Assembly: GCA_031552535.1 (NCBI GenBank)
Contig: JAVBMJ010000054.1
Location: 1-23,293, forward strand
Length of the DNA stretch: 23,293 bases
Direction of reading: 5' to 3'
Origin: JAVBMJ01 sp031552535
Lineage (GTDB): Bacteria > Bacteroidota > Bacteroidia > Bacteroidales > Rikenellaceae
Each line of letters opens with the position of its first letter. Position 1 is the stretch's first letter. The notes under the pieces are model-generated. The model did not search any database and was not told the origin of the DNA. It worked only from the letters and a program-made list of their open reading frames with translations. Shown here piece after piece: positions 1 through 8,529 of the stretch. The translations under genes were made by a program, and so were the position numbers.

Positions 1-4
1 CCAC

Positions 5-63
5 AAAAAATCATCAACAAACAGATGTAAAATAACTTCGGTAATATTCTTAAACAGTTTCTA
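5..63. repeat. Dispersed repeat module A, copy 1
   Basis: This stretch matches 8855-8913 with about five mismatches over 57 bases. It contains the shared core AACTTCGG and ends in TTAAACAGTTTCT. In the second copy the same sequence forms the right end of an inverted-repeat-bounded element, so copy 1 is probably the right end of a similar element that starts before the window. No coding potential is seen. Confidence 0.8.
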
Positions 64-64
64 A

Positions 65-286
65 GAGTCTGTCTAATTTTCCAAAAGAAATATGGCGAAA
101 GCCGAGGGCAGAGCGTCGAACTACGTTCGAAAGCTATCCCATATTATGTAAAATAGTTGTGAATTATTTTCAGGGCTATTTTACGCAAAAATCGAGGAGT
201 ATAGTGGTGCTATGTGACGAGATTTTCGTAAAAAAGATGCCAAAAAGAAACGACAAACAGTTTCTTTTGGAAATTTAGACAGACTC
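65..286. mobile_element. MITE-like element with 26-bp terminal inverted repeats
   Basis: Positions 65-90 and 261-286 are 26-bp inverted repeats with a single mismatch, both beginning GAGTCTGTCTAA. The 222-bp interior has no plausible ORF but is highly structured: an ATATGG/CCATAT pair around a TCGAAC-tac-GTTCGA hairpin, then a long imperfect hairpin (about 175-235). The hairpin half is homologous, in reverse complement, to 23203-23293 and resembles 8635-8728. Size, terminal repeats and lack of transposase fit a non-autonomous element. No clear target-site duplication was seen. Confidence 0.75.
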
Positions 287-296
287 CAATAAATAA

Positions 297-318
297 GGCT
301 GCCCCATCTGGAGCAGCC
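297..318 (-). terminator. Probable rpmH terminator
   Basis: A 9-bp stem (GGCTGCCCC with GGAGCAGCC, one wobble pair) closes a 4-base loop. On the minus strand it is followed by the T-rich TTATTTATT. It lies 33 bases past the rpmH stop codon, in the right orientation for that gene. Confidence 0.7.
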
Positions 319-351
319 TCAATCCTGTCAACCCGGCCCTGGGGCAGAGAT

Positions 352-507
352 CTATTTCGCGCGCGATTCGTCGGAGACGGTAAGTTTTTTACGCCCTTTC
401 GCACGGCGGGCAGCGAGGACTTTGCGTCCATTGGCCGTAGCCATCCTTTCACGGAAACCATGCTTGTTTTTTCTTTTCCTCTGCGAGGGCTGGAAAGTCC
501 TTTTCAT
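352..507 (-). CDS. rpmH: 50S ribosomal protein L34
   Basis: This 51-residue, extremely basic protein is bacterial ribosomal protein L34, a structural component of the large subunit. The sequence starts MKRTFQPSQRKRKNKHGFR and continues with the family signature RMATANGRKVLAARRAKGRKKL, ending in a short acidic tail typical of Bacteroidota L34. Length matches the family (44-52 residues). The gene is read from the reverse complement of CAT at 505-507 to TAG at 352-354. It stands alone here; the usual partner rnpA is not adjacent. A good promoter lies about 50 bases upstream and a hairpin terminator downstream, suggesting a monocistronic unit. Confidence 0.97.
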   Translation of the reverse strand: MKRTFQPSQRKRKNKHGFRERMATANGRKVLAARRAKGRKKLTVSDESRAK

Positions 508-553
508 TGCTCTATATTTTTTACGTTATCTTGTCTACTCACTTCAGGGAGTG

Positions 554-583
554 CAAAGGTAAAACAAAAATATTGTTTGCAAA
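554..583 (-). promoter_or_regulatory. rpmH promoter (-33 TTTG / -7 TACCTTTG)
   Basis: On the minus strand TTTG (580-583) is followed after 18 bases by TACCTTTG (554-561), a perfect match to the Bacteroidota TAnnTTTG -7 box. Predicted transcription starts about 40 bases before the rpmH ATG. Confidence 0.75.
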
Positions 584-682
584 AATTTTTTTAAAAATTA
601 TTTCGACCCGGGCCGGCTTGATCCTCGCTCCATTCCCCACCCCTTATTAAAGCCCTCCCTGTCTCAACCTTCCCCACCCTTT

Positions 683-712
683 AAGAGTCTGCCTAAGAGT
701 CTGTCTAAATTT
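683..712. repeat. Tandem pair of AAGAGTCTGYCT repeats
   Basis: AAGAGTCTGCCT (683-694) is followed directly by AAGAGTCTGTCT (695-706) and AAATTT. The same words form the terminal inverted repeat of the element at 65-286, so this is likely a solo end or relic. The rest of 600-748, downstream of prfA, holds nothing else I can support. Confidence 0.6.
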
Positions 713-748
713 CGCCACCCAGCAGTTTTTACAGTGCTCCGGAGTATG

Positions 749-1834
749 CTACTCCTCGGTGGCCTTCAGGCGCTCGGCATTCTCCTCGATGATCAGTTTG
801 TCGATCAGCTCCTGGATGTCGCCATCCATAATAGCGCCGAGATTGTACAGCGTCAGGTTGATGCGGTGGTCGGTTACACGGCCCTGGGGATAGTTGTAGG
901 TGCGTATCTTGGCGCTACGGTCGCCCGTCGAGACCATTGTTTTGCGTTTTCCCGCTATCTCGTCGAGATATTTTTGGTATTCGAGGTTGAAAATACGCGT
1001 GCGCAACTCCTCCAGAGCCTTGTCGAAGTTCTTCAGCTGCGACTTCTGGTCCTGGCACTGCACGACGATACCCGTCGGAATATGCGTCAACCGCACGGCC
1101 GAATATGTCGTGTTGACCGACTGCCCCCCCGGACCCGACGAGCAATAGGTGTCCTTCCGGATATCGTTCATACTTAGCTCTATGTCAAACTCCTCCGCTT
1201 CGGGCAGAACCGCCACCGATGCCGCAGAAGTGTGGACCCTCCCCTGGGTTTCGGTTTGCGGCACACGCTGTACGCGGTGTACCCCCGACTCGTATTTCAG
1301 CGTACCGTAAACACCCTCGCCGGAAACTTTCACCACCACCTCCTTGAAACCTCCCGACGAACCCTCGCTCATCGAGTTGATCTCATGTTTCCAACCTTTG
1401 CTCTCGATATATTTTATATACATCCGCAGAAGGTCGCCGGCAAATATGGCCGCCTCGTCGCCACCTGTGCCGCCACGGATCTCCACTATCGCATTTTTGC
1501 TGTCCTGCGGATCTTTAGGGATCAGCAGCAACTTGATCTCTTCCTCCATCGGCGACACTCTCGGTTCGAGTTCCGCAAGTTCCTCGCGAGCCATTTCACG
1601 GAGTTCCTCATCCTTTTCTGTGGCAAGGATATCTTTGGCATTCTGTATGTTGGACAGCACATTGCGATATCGCTCACTGCTCTCTATAACCGGTTTGAGC
1701 TCCTTGTACTCTTTGTTCAGCGCCACGAATTTCTTCATGTCGGCGATCACCTCGGGGTCGGTCATCTGCTGGCCGATCTCCTCGAATTTGATCTTCAGGC
1801 CGTCGAGGCGCGAAAGGATTGAATTTTCAGACAT
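749..1834 (-). CDS. prfA: Peptide chain release factor 1
   Basis: RF1 recognises UAA and UAG stop codons in the ribosomal A site and triggers hydrolysis of peptidyl-tRNA. The 361-residue length is standard. The codon-recognition motif is PQT (residues about 192-194, within HRVQRVPQTETQGRVHTS); a PxT motif distinguishes RF1 from RF2, which carries SPF. The catalytic GGQ lies at about 236-238 inside SSGPGGQSVNTT, with the Gln available for methylation. The N-terminal part is a helical, charged domain. The gene follows pdxJ on the same strand after 121 bases and has its own -7 box (1852-1859), so it is probably transcribed separately or with partial read-through. Confidence 0.98.
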   Translation of the reverse strand: MSENSILSRLDGLKIKFEEIGQQMTDPEVIADMKKFVALNKEYKELKPVIESSERYRNVLSNIQNAKDILATEKDEELREMAREELAELEPRVSPMEEEIKLLLIPKDPQDSKNAIVEIRGGTGGDEAAIFAGDLLRMYIKYIESKGWKHEINSMSEGSSGGFKEVVVKVSGEGVYGTLKYESGVHRVQRVPQTETQGRVHTSAASVAVLPEAEEFDIELSMNDIRKDTYCSSGPGGQSVNTTYSAVRLTHIPTGIVVQCQDQKSQLKNFDKALEELRTRIFNLEYQKYLDEIAGKRKTMVSTGDRSAKIRTYNYPQGRVTDHRINLTLYNLGAIMDGDIQELIDKLIIEENAERLKATEE

Positions 1835-1851
1835 AACTACATTTTAGGCCG

Positions 1852-1859
1852 CAAAGATA
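1852..1859 (-). promoter_or_regulatory. prfA -7 box
   Basis: On the minus strand TATCTTTG matches TAnnTTTG exactly, 17 bases upstream of the prfA ATG. No clear TTTG -33 box is visible, so the call rests on the -7 element alone. Confidence 0.5.
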
Positions 1860-1955
1860 GTTAATTTCGCCGACAGGAGAAACGGTGAAGCGGCAATATT
1901 TTCCTTTCTCCACCCCTACGTGCCGCACGGTCCCGGCACTCCCGGTGGTGAAGGA

Positions 1956-2678
1956 TCATCCCTTTTTCAGTTCGCGCAGATAAAGTTGTATCGTGTTCTC
2001 CATTCCGTACCAAAGCGCGTCGCATATCAGCGCATGGCCTATCGAGACTTCGAGTAGTCCCGGAATATTACGTGCGAAATATCCAAGGTTATCGAGGTTG
2101 AGGTCGTGGCCTGCGTTCAATCCCAGTCCCACCTCCTGTGCCGCCTGGGCGGCAGTGTAATAAGGTTTGAGCGCGGTAGCGTTGAGCAGCGGCGAATATT
2201 GGCGGGCGTAAGCCTCGGTGTAAAGTTCCACACGGTCGGCACCGCATTCCGCAGCACCGCGTACCATCACCGGATCGGGATCGACGAATATCGACGTACG
2301 GATGCCTTTCGAACGGAACAAACTGCATATCCCGGTCAAAAAAACGCGATTGGCCACTGTGTCCCATCCGGCGTTCGACGTTATCGCGTTATGGGCGTCG
2401 GGAACCAGCGTCACCTGCGACGGCACAACCTCCAGCACCAGGTCGACGAAAGACCCTATGGGGTTGCCTTCGATGTTGAGTTCCGTGAATATCACCTTTT
2501 TGAGCTGCCTCACATCATCATAGCGTATATGGCGCTCGTCGGGACGCGGGTGCACCGTAATTCCCTGTGCTCCGAAACGTTCCGCAGCCACGGCCGATTC
2601 GACCACATCGGGAAGATCTCCCCCGCGTGCGTTGCGCAGTGTGGCCACCTTATTTATGTTGACGCTTAATTTTGTCAT
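1956..2678 (-). CDS. pdxJ: Pyridoxine 5'-phosphate synthase
   Basis: PdxJ condenses 1-deoxy-D-xylulose 5-phosphate with 3-amino-2-oxopropyl phosphate to give pyridoxine 5'-phosphate, the ring-closing step of DXP-dependent vitamin B6 synthesis. The 240-residue protein begins MTKLSVNINKVATLRNARGG, the usual strand-1 signature. It then shows ITVHPRPDERHI (about 40-51), with the conserved His and Arg of the phosphate/substrate site, an E-L-N segment near 67-69, and GLNAGHDLNLDN near the C terminus carrying the active-site His of a TIM barrel. Length agrees with the family. It is divergent from nadK with 59 bases between; no partner pdxA is in the window. Confidence 0.97.
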   Translation of the reverse strand: MTKLSVNINKVATLRNARGGDLPDVVESAVAAERFGAQGITVHPRPDERHIRYDDVRQLKKVIFTELNIEGNPIGSFVDLVLEVVPSQVTLVPDAHNAITSNAGWDTVANRVFLTGICSLFRSKGIRTSIFVDPDPVMVRGAAECGADRVELYTEAYARQYSPLLNATALKPYYTAAQAAQEVGLGLNAGHDLNLDNLGYFARNIPGLLEVSIGHALICDALWYGMENTIQLYLRELKKG

Positions 2679-2688
2679 AAAAAACGAC

Positions 2689-2696
2689 TATTTTTG
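2689..2696 (+). promoter_or_regulatory. nadK -7 box
   Basis: TATTTTTG is a perfect TAnnTTTG match 41 bases before the nadK ATG. A TTTG lies upstream at 2671-2674, but the 14-base spacing is shorter than usual. The opposite strand of the same 59-bp gap has a weaker TAACTTTA, possibly for pdxJ. Confidence 0.45.
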
Positions 2697-2737
2697 CGAT
2701 GTAAAGTTATACGATTTTCACAAATTGCATCCTTTCG

Positions 2738-3619
2738 ATGGAAATATTTCTCTTTTCACGTCCACATAACGAACATTCGGCATCCGATCTGTCGTCGTTG
2801 GTGTCCGCTCTCGAAAAGTTCGGATTGAACTACAGGGTCAACCGCCATTTTGCCGGACTGCTTTCATCGCTTACGGGCCGGGAGGTGTCTGCCGGACAGG
2901 TATGTGATTCTGCGGCCGACCTGAAGGGGGTGGAAGTTGCGGTGTGTTACGGTGGCGACGGGACGTTTCTCGATTGCGTGCGTTTTATGGACGACCGCCA
3001 GGTCCCCGTACTGGGTATAAACTCGGGACGGCTGGGGTTTCTGGCCAATGTCGCAAAGGAGGGTATCGAACAGGCCCTTAAAGAGGTGGCCGACGGGATT
3101 TATGCCATCCGCAAGCGTTCGATGATAGATGTGGAAGGAGATTTAGACGGCGAAGGTAATGTTGTGCGCGCCTTCAACGAATTTTCGTTGCAGAGGAGTG
3201 GCGCGAGCATGATCTCGGTCGACACTTATGTCGACGGCGAGATGGTGGCCACATATTGGGGTGACGGGGTGATCCTCTCGACCCCTACCGGATCGACTGC
3301 CTATTCGCTGAGTGTCGGGGGGCCCGTGGTGGCTCCGGAATGCGATTGTTTTTTGATTTCACCCATCGCCCCGCATAATCTGACGATGCGTCCGGTAGTG
3401 GTTCCCGACCGCAGCGAGGTCACGATGGTCGTCAACGGCCGCGAACCGGTGGCGCTGGCGACGGTCGACAATCTCAACTACACGGTGCGGGGAGGGTCTG
3501 TGTTCCGGTTGCGAAAATCGGGAAAAGAAGTTTTTTTGGTGGCCTTACAAAATATATCGTTCTACGATACGTTAAGGAATAAGATGATGTGGGGATTCGA
3601 CCGGCGCGGGGCGAAATAG
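2738..3619 (+). CDS. nadK: NAD kinase
   Basis: NadK phosphorylates NAD to NADP using ATP (or polyphosphate in some families) in the cytoplasm. The 293-residue protein has the diagnostic GGDGT motif at 72-76 (CYGGDGTFLDC), then INSGRLGFLA, the NE-x-S stretch (FNEFSLQR) and the C-terminal TPTGSTAYSLSVGGP motif that forms the nucleotide-binding domain. Length is typical for the short bacterial form. The ATG at 2738 follows a -7 box by about 41 bases and gives a normal N terminus. Downstream 3620-3741 holds no gene; the uppS promoter begins at 3742. Confidence 0.97.
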   Translation: MEIFLFSRPHNEHSASDLSSLVSALEKFGLNYRVNRHFAGLLSSLTGREVSAGQVCDSAADLKGVEVAVCYGGDGTFLDCVRFMDDRQVPVLGINSGRLGFLANVAKEGIEQALKEVADGIYAIRKRSMIDVEGDLDGEGNVVRAFNEFSLQRSGASMISVDTYVDGEMVATYWGDGVILSTPTGSTAYSLSVGGPVVAPECDCFLISPIAPHNLTMRPVVVPDRSEVTMVVNGREPVALATVDNLNYTVRGGSVFRLRKSGKEVFLVALQNISFYDTLRNKMMWGFDRRGAK

Positions 3620-3741
3620 TTCCGGCATAGACAGATCGGGTGTAGCGGTGTATCCGGCGGCATGTTGACGGCCTCCATGCGGCCTGTATTACGCGTTAAA
3701 GCAGGCCGGGTCAGTCAGACTCTAAAATAAATAGGGGTCTG

Positions 3742-3774
3742 TTTGGTGAATATCGGGCTAGTGTGTTATATTTG
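3742..3774 (+). promoter_or_regulatory. uppS promoter (-33 TTTG / -7 TATATTTG)
   Basis: TTTG (3742-3745) and TATATTTG (3767-3774) are separated by 21 bases, an excellent match to the Bacteroidota housekeeping promoter. Transcription would start around 3780, leaving a leader of about 18 bases before the ATG at 3798. Confidence 0.75.
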
Positions 3775-3797
3775 CACCCTTAATATAGGTATTGTCG

Positions 3798-4523
3798 ATG
3801 AGTAAAGAGCGCGTTAAGATCCCGACCCACGTGGCGATCATCATGGATGGCAACGGGCGATGGGCTGAAAAACAGGGCAAAGAGCGGATATACGGTCATA
3901 TGAATGGTGTCGGGAGCGTGCGTAGCAGCGTGAAGGCGGCCATACGTAACGAGGTGAGATATCTTACCCTGTATGCTTTTTCGACTGAGAACTGGGGACG
4001 TCCGGCGCAGGAGGTCGACGCCCTGATGGAGCTTTTTTGCAAACATGTGATCGATGAGACGGCTGAGTTGGCCAGGCAGGGGGTGCACGTAAAGGCTATC
4101 GGCGATATGACGCGCCTGTCGCCAAAGGTGCAGGAGCATCTGGCCAGGGTTGAGCGGGATACGGCCGGGGCGGATAAGTTGACTGTCATTCTGGCGTTGA
4201 ATTACAGTTCTTACCAGGAGCTTACGCGGGCCGCGCAGCTTATTGCCGGCGAGGTGGCGGCCGGCACGCTTGCGGTGGAAGATATTACGCAGGGGGTTAT
4301 CCAGGATCATCTTTATACGGCGGCCTGGCCCAATCCCGACCTTATGATACGCACCGGAGGAGAGCAGCGCATAAGCAATTTCCTGTTGTGGCAACTCTCG
4401 TATGCCGAGTTATATTTTACCGATGTATACTGGCCGGACTTCGATGAAGAGGAGTTCGACAAGGCTCTTGCCGATTTTGCAAACCGGGACCGCCGCTTCG
4501 GGCTCGTTAAAAAGAATAAGTGA
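3798..4523 (+). CDS. uppS: Isoprenyl transferase (undecaprenyl diphosphate synthase)
   Basis: This cis-prenyltransferase adds isopentenyl units to farnesyl diphosphate to make the C55 lipid carrier for peptidoglycan and surface polysaccharides. The motifs are HVAIIMDGNGRWA (catalytic Asp at about 17), YLTLYAFSTENWGRP, and the C-terminal DLMIRTGGEQRISNFLLWQ followed by ELYFTDVYWPDF. I chose the ATG at 3798 (241 residues) over an in-frame TTG at 3792, because it gives the usual short N terminus and is a better start codon. It is followed by bamA after 116 bases; the pairing of uppS with bamA is common in Bacteroidota and suggests an envelope-biogenesis unit continuing into the ompH genes. Confidence 0.97.
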   Translation: MSKERVKIPTHVAIIMDGNGRWAEKQGKERIYGHMNGVGSVRSSVKAAIRNEVRYLTLYAFSTENWGRPAQEVDALMELFCKHVIDETAELARQGVHVKAIGDMTRLSPKVQEHLARVERDTAGADKLTVILALNYSSYQELTRAAQLIAGEVAAGTLAVEDITQGVIQDHLYTAAWPNPDLMIRTGGEQRISNFLLWQLSYAELYFTDVYWPDFDEEEFDKALADFANRDRRFGLVKKNK

Positions 4524-4639
4524 CCGGAGGGTAATGGTTGGGGTTTTGTTTATAAACCTCCCCGGCCTGTTTTCATACCGGTTTTTACAGCCCGGATTAA
4601 GTAAATATTTAAAGTGCTGAGAGCACATAGATTCGATAA

Positions 4640-7165
4640 ATGGAGAAGTTAAAAAAAGGGGTTTCGGTTTTTGTCATACTGATGGCTTTGTCGTGGAGTC
4701 CTCTGTTTGCCCAGAGGGTTGACACGGCTTCGGTGGCGCCCAAACTCCCTATTGCCGACTACGAACATCCAAAGCCTTATATATTGAACAATATAAAGGT
4801 GCATGGAGTTCAGTTTTATAACCCTGATATACTTGCCGCTTCCACGGGCCTTATAAAGGGAGATACGGTTTACCTGCCGAGCAGTTATATTTCGCAGGCC
4901 ATAACCAACATCTGGAACCAGCGCTATTTCTCGGACGTTAAAGTTATAGCCCATACGGTTGGGGACAGCGTCAATCTCGACATACATCTTTCGGAGCGTC
5001 CGAGGATATACAACTGGAAATTTGCCGGTGCCCGCAAGGGGGAAGCTACCGATCTTACGGAGCAGACAAAAATTAGGCGCGGTGAGGAGTTGTCTGATTA
5101 CGTTATAGACAAAAATGTACATCTTATCAAAAAGTTTTACCGCGAAAAGGGGTACCTCAATGTTGCGGTGGATGTTAAGGTCAACAACGACTCGATCATC
5201 AAGAACGGGGTCAATATTATTTTCACTATCGATAAAAAGAGCAAGGTCCGCATAGGCGAGATAGCCTTCAACGGGAATGAGGTCTTCCCCGACAAGAGAC
5301 TGCGCTCTACTTTCAAAAAAACCCACAAGGTCAGTTGGAAATTCTGGCAGGGGATGAAGTTGAAAGATGTCGAGTATGAAGGCGATAAGGAGAACCTGTT
5401 GGATTTCTACAACTCGAAAGGCTATCGTAATGCAATGGTGGTGTCGGACTCGATCTACAAGATCAGCGACAAACGTATAGGTATAGCGCTTAATATCAGC
5501 GAGGGGAATAAGTATTATTTCCGTGACATTTCGTGGGTGGGCAACAGTGTATATGAAACCGACCAGTTGCAACACATGCTTGCGATAGAGAAAGGGAGCA
5601 CCTACGATAAGAAAACACTGTACAAGAAACTCGGGATAGCCAAAGACTCCAACCCCGAAGAGATGTCTATCACGACGCTCTACCAGGACAAAGGGTATCT
5701 TTTTTTCCAGGTCGACCCTGCCGAGGTTATCATAGGTGAAGATTCAATCGACCTGGAACTTAAGATTTTCGAGGGCAAGCCGGCGACGGTCAATAATGTC
5801 AACATTACGGGTAATATGCGTGTCGACGACGAGGTGATACGCCGTGAGTTGTATGTACGTCCGGGCGAACTCTACAACCGCTCGTTGCTGATGACCACCA
5901 TACGCCAACTCTCGCAGATGGGGCATTTTAACCCCGAGGCGCTTTACAATCCTGGCATCAATCCTGTTTCCAACGATCTGGTGGACATATCGTTCCCGCT
6001 GGAGGAGATGGGTAGCGACCGCTTCGAGATATCGGGAGGATGGGGCGCAGGCATGTTCGTCGGCTCGGTCGGGGTTACGCTCAATAATTTCTCGCTGAAG
6101 AATATCGCGAAAGGGGGCCGGTGGAGGCCTTATCCGCAGGGGCAAAACCAGCAGCTGGCCGTGAGGGCGCAGAGTAACGGCTCGTACTACAAGTCGTTCT
6201 CGGTCAGTTTCACCGAGCCGTGGCTGGGTGGCAGCAAGCCTAATTCACTGACTGTAAGTACATATTATTCGGACGAGACCAATGCCTACTACATGTGGCA
6301 GGCCGGGACGAAGCACTTCCGCACGCTGGGTGTGTCGGTGGGTGTGGGACGCCGCCTCTCGTGGCCCGACCCATATTTCACACTTTATAACGAAATAAGC
6401 TACCAGCAATACAATCTTAAAGATTGGGACTATTTCATCATAGAGAACGGGAATTCGAATATCCTGTCGCTGAAAACGGTGTTCGGGCGCAACACGGTCG
6501 ACCAGCCCATATATCCGCGGCGCGGATCGGATTTCTCGGTGGCGCTTACGCTGACTCCGCCATATTCGCTCTTCGACGGCAAGGATTATTCCGACCCCAA
6601 CATGTCGTCGAACGACAAATATAAGTGGATAGAGTATCATAAATGGCTGCTCTCGGGGCAGTGGTTCTATCCGCTGACACGCAACAACAACCTGGTGCTG
6701 ATGGCTAAAGCCGAGATGGGTTATATCGGCGCCTATAATCCCAACAAACCCTCGCCGTTCGAAGGATTCGACGTGGGTGGCGACGGAATGTCGGGTTACA
6801 ACGTCTACGGGGTAGATGTAATCGGTATGCGTGGTTATGAAAACGGTACGCTGACGCCTTATTCCACGCAGAGAGACTATGCGAGGGTATACAATAAATA
6901 CACGGTCGAGCTTCGTTATCCGTTTATACTGAAACCGCAGTCTACGATCTACGGGATAGTGTTCGCCGAGGGGGGTAATGCCTTTTCATCGTGGTCTAAA
7001 TTCGATCCGTTCCTCATCAAGCGCTCGTTGGGTGCCGGCGTGAGGATGTTCCTGCCACAGATCGGGATGATAGGCGTCGACTTCGGCTACGGATTCGACA
7101 ATCCGGTGGGCAGCGGCAAAAAGAGCGGCTGGCAGCCCCACTTCATGATAGGACAGCAGTTCTAA
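4640..7165 (+). CDS. bamA: Outer membrane protein assembly factor BamA
   Basis: BamA is the essential Omp85-family component that folds and inserts beta-barrel proteins into the outer membrane. The 841-residue precursor starts with a signal peptide (residues 1-24, hydrophobic core VSVFVILMALSW, likely cleaved after LFA). A series of POTRA repeats occupies about 45-430, visible as recurring beta-alpha-alpha-beta units with the pattern V-x-G-N near each start (for example IAFNGNEVFPD, ISWVGNSVYETD, VNITGNMRVDDE). From about 450 to the end is the 16-stranded barrel, with aromatic-rich strands and a final Phe (MIGQQF) as expected for the C-terminal beta-signal. The downstream chaperone genes support the assignment. 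Confidence 0.97.
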   Translation: MEKLKKGVSVFVILMALSWSPLFAQRVDTASVAPKLPIADYEHPKPYILNNIKVHGVQFYNPDILAASTGLIKGDTVYLPSSYISQAITNIWNQRYFSDVKVIAHTVGDSVNLDIHLSERPRIYNWKFAGARKGEATDLTEQTKIRRGEELSDYVIDKNVHLIKKFYREKGYLNVAVDVKVNNDSIIKNGVNIIFTIDKKSKVRIGEIAFNGNEVFPDKRLRSTFKKTHKVSWKFWQGMKLKDVEYEGDKENLLDFYNSKGYRNAMVVSDSIYKISDKRIGIALNISEGNKYYFRDISWVGNSVYETDQLQHMLAIEKGSTYDKKTLYKKLGIAKDSNPEEMSITTLYQDKGYLFFQVDPAEVIIGEDSIDLELKIFEGKPATVNNVNITGNMRVDDEVIRRELYVRPGELYNRSLLMTTIRQLSQMGHFNPEALYNPGINPVSNDLVDISFPLEEMGSDRFEISGGWGAGMFVGSVGVTLNNFSLKNIAKGGRWRPYPQGQNQQLAVRAQSNGSYYKSFSVSFTEPWLGGSKPNSLTVSTYYSDETNAYYMWQAGTKHFRTLGVSVGVGRRLSWPDPYFTLYNEISYQQYNLKDWDYFIIENGNSNILSLKTVFGRNTVDQPIYPRRGSDFSVALTLTPPYSLFDGKDYSDPNMSSNDKYKWIEYHKWLLSGQWFYPLTRNNNLVLMAKAEMGYIGAYNPNKPSPFEGFDVGGDGMSGYNVYGVDVIGMRGYENGTLTPYSTQRDYARVYNKYTVELRYPFILKPQSTIYGIVFAEGGNAFSSWSKFDPFLIKRSLGAGVRMFLPQIGMIGVDFGYGFDNPVGSGKKSGWQPHFMIGQQF

Positions 7166-7288
7166 AGCAGACCGGGCCACGACTGTGGGAGGGGATCTAT
7201 GTGCGGGAAAGGGATTGGAGAAGAGGTCAGAGTACGGAGTGGGGAGTAATAATTAGGGGCAGGACGGTAAACGATAAATTTTACGATT

Positions 7289-7804
7289 ATGAAAAAGCTG
7301 ATTCTTTTATCCATCGCGATCTTTGCCGTGGCGGCATCGTCTGCGCAGAATTACATGGTTATCAACAGTGAAAAAATATTCACATCCATTCCCAAATACA
7401 ATGAGGCGCTAAAATCGGTGGATTCCATTTCGCAGCAGTACCAGCAGAAGGTGGACAACGCTTTCCTGGACCTCGAAAAAACCTATAACGAATACCAGTT
7501 GTCGAAGGCGCAAATGTCCGATGCCGCCCGCAAGACGAAAGAAGATGCGATAATCGCACGGGAAAAAGAGATCAAGAAGTACCAGCAGGATGTATTCGGG
7601 CCCGACGGGGAGCTCATGGCCAAACGTGTCGAAATGATAAAACCGGTGCAGGACAAAGTTTTCGCTACGATAGAGAAATATGCCAAATCGAACGGGTACG
7701 ACCTGGTATTGGACATCGCGTCGAATTCATCGATTATTTTTTCGTCTGCGCGTGTCGATAAAACCGACGAAATAATTAAACTTGTAGCAAATATAAAATT
7801 CTGA
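7289..7804 (+). CDS. OmpH/Skp family periplasmic chaperone (first copy)
   Basis: Skp-type chaperones bind unfolded outer-membrane proteins in the periplasm and deliver them to BamA. The 171-residue precursor has a signal peptide (MKKLILLSIAIFAVAASSAQ, cleavage after SSA), then the family start YMVINSEKIFTSIPKYNEAL. A long charged coiled-coil (about 45-110) follows, and then the closing segment KPVQDKVFATIEKYAKSNGYDLVLDIASNSSIIF, where the beta-strand returns to the trimer body. It lies 123 bases after bamA and 7 bases before a second paralogue. Confidence 0.93.
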   Translation: MKKLILLSIAIFAVAASSAQNYMVINSEKIFTSIPKYNEALKSVDSISQQYQQKVDNAFLDLEKTYNEYQLSKAQMSDAARKTKEDAIIAREKEIKKYQQDVFGPDGELMAKRVEMIKPVQDKVFATIEKYAKSNGYDLVLDIASNSSIIFSSARVDKTDEIIKLVANIKF

Positions 7805-7811
7805 AAACACA

Positions 7812-8366
7812 ATGAGAAAACAGATCCTCTTTTTTGCCATTGCAGCCTTAGCGCTGTTTTCGTCTAACGCTTATGCCCAGAAGTTCGGGACGATTAACTT
7901 CCAGGAACTGATAATGTCGATGCCCGAACGCGATTCGGCCGAGGTTAAACTGAAAGCTTATACCGATGAATTATCGGCTCAACTCGAAAGCATTTCGGTG
8001 GAGTTCAACAACAAATTGCAGGACTACCAGAAAAATGTCGCGACGCTTTCCGATGCGGTTAAGCAACTCAAGGAGAAGGAACTTAACGATCTCCGCACGA
8101 GGTACACCGAATTTGAAGAGGTGGCCGGACAGGATATACAGAAACAGCAGAACCAGTTGCTTGCCCCGGTATTGGAGCGTGCGCGCGAGGCGATAAAGAA
8201 GGTGAGCAAGGATGGCGGTTATCTGATAGTTTTCGACGAGTCGATAGGCAACATGCTCTACATCGATACGGCCAATGTCACCAATATCCTGCCGATGGTT
8301 AAAAAAGAGTTGGGCATTAAGGACGTTGCAGCGGCAACTCCGGCTAAGCCTCAGCCTAAAAAATAA
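7812..8366 (+). CDS. OmpH/Skp family periplasmic chaperone (second copy)
   Basis: A second Skp-like protein of 184 residues, likely arisen by tandem duplication of the upstream gene and probably cotranscribed with it (7-base gap). The signal peptide is MRKQILFFAIAALALFSSNAYAQ, with an AYA-Q cleavage site. FGTINFQELIMSMPERDSA is the body strand/helix start, the middle (about 50-115) is coiled coil, and KKVSKDGGYLIVFDESIGNMLYID is the returning core. An extra C-terminal tail rich in Ala, Pro and Lys (AAATPAKPQPKK) is absent from the first copy. The stop is followed by a hairpin and a strong terminator. Confidence 0.93.
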   Translation: MRKQILFFAIAALALFSSNAYAQKFGTINFQELIMSMPERDSAEVKLKAYTDELSAQLESISVEFNNKLQDYQKNVATLSDAVKQLKEKELNDLRTRYTEFEEVAGQDIQKQQNQLLAPVLERAREAIKKVSKDGGYLIVFDESIGNMLYIDTANVTNILPMVKKELGIKDVAAATPAKPQPKK

Positions 8367-8396
8367 GGCGGGCGGCCTGCCCGGCACTATTTTAAC

Positions 8397-8422
8397 ATGA
8401 GTTTTGAATAAGCAAAACTCAT
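8397..8422. other. 10-bp hairpin after the bamA-ompH cluster
   Basis: ATGAGTTTTG (8397-8406) pairs perfectly with CAAAACTCAT (8413-8422) across a 6-base loop. It sits 30 bases after the second ompH stop. It lacks a T-tract, so it may be an RNA-stability hairpin ahead of the real terminator. Confidence 0.6.
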
Positions 8423-8444
8423 TTGGGTTGGTCCCGGCAATTTT

Positions 8445-8475
8445 CGGTCCGAAGCTATCGGTTAGCTTCGGACCG
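8445..8475 (+). terminator. Intrinsic terminator of the bamA-ompH cluster
   Basis: A perfect 13-bp stem (CGGTCCGAAGCTA with TAGCTTCGGACCG) closes a 5-base loop TCGGT and is followed by TTTGTTAT. It is the strongest terminator in the window. Confidence 0.85.
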
Positions 8476-8529
8476 TTTGTTATATGGCTATATTCGGCTG
8501 TCTGATTTTTCAGTGGGAATTCATATGGT

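Noticed and set aside
210..461. Minus-strand ORF of 83 codons
   Set aside because: It overlaps rpmH in another frame and the MITE terminal repeat; rpmH is certain.
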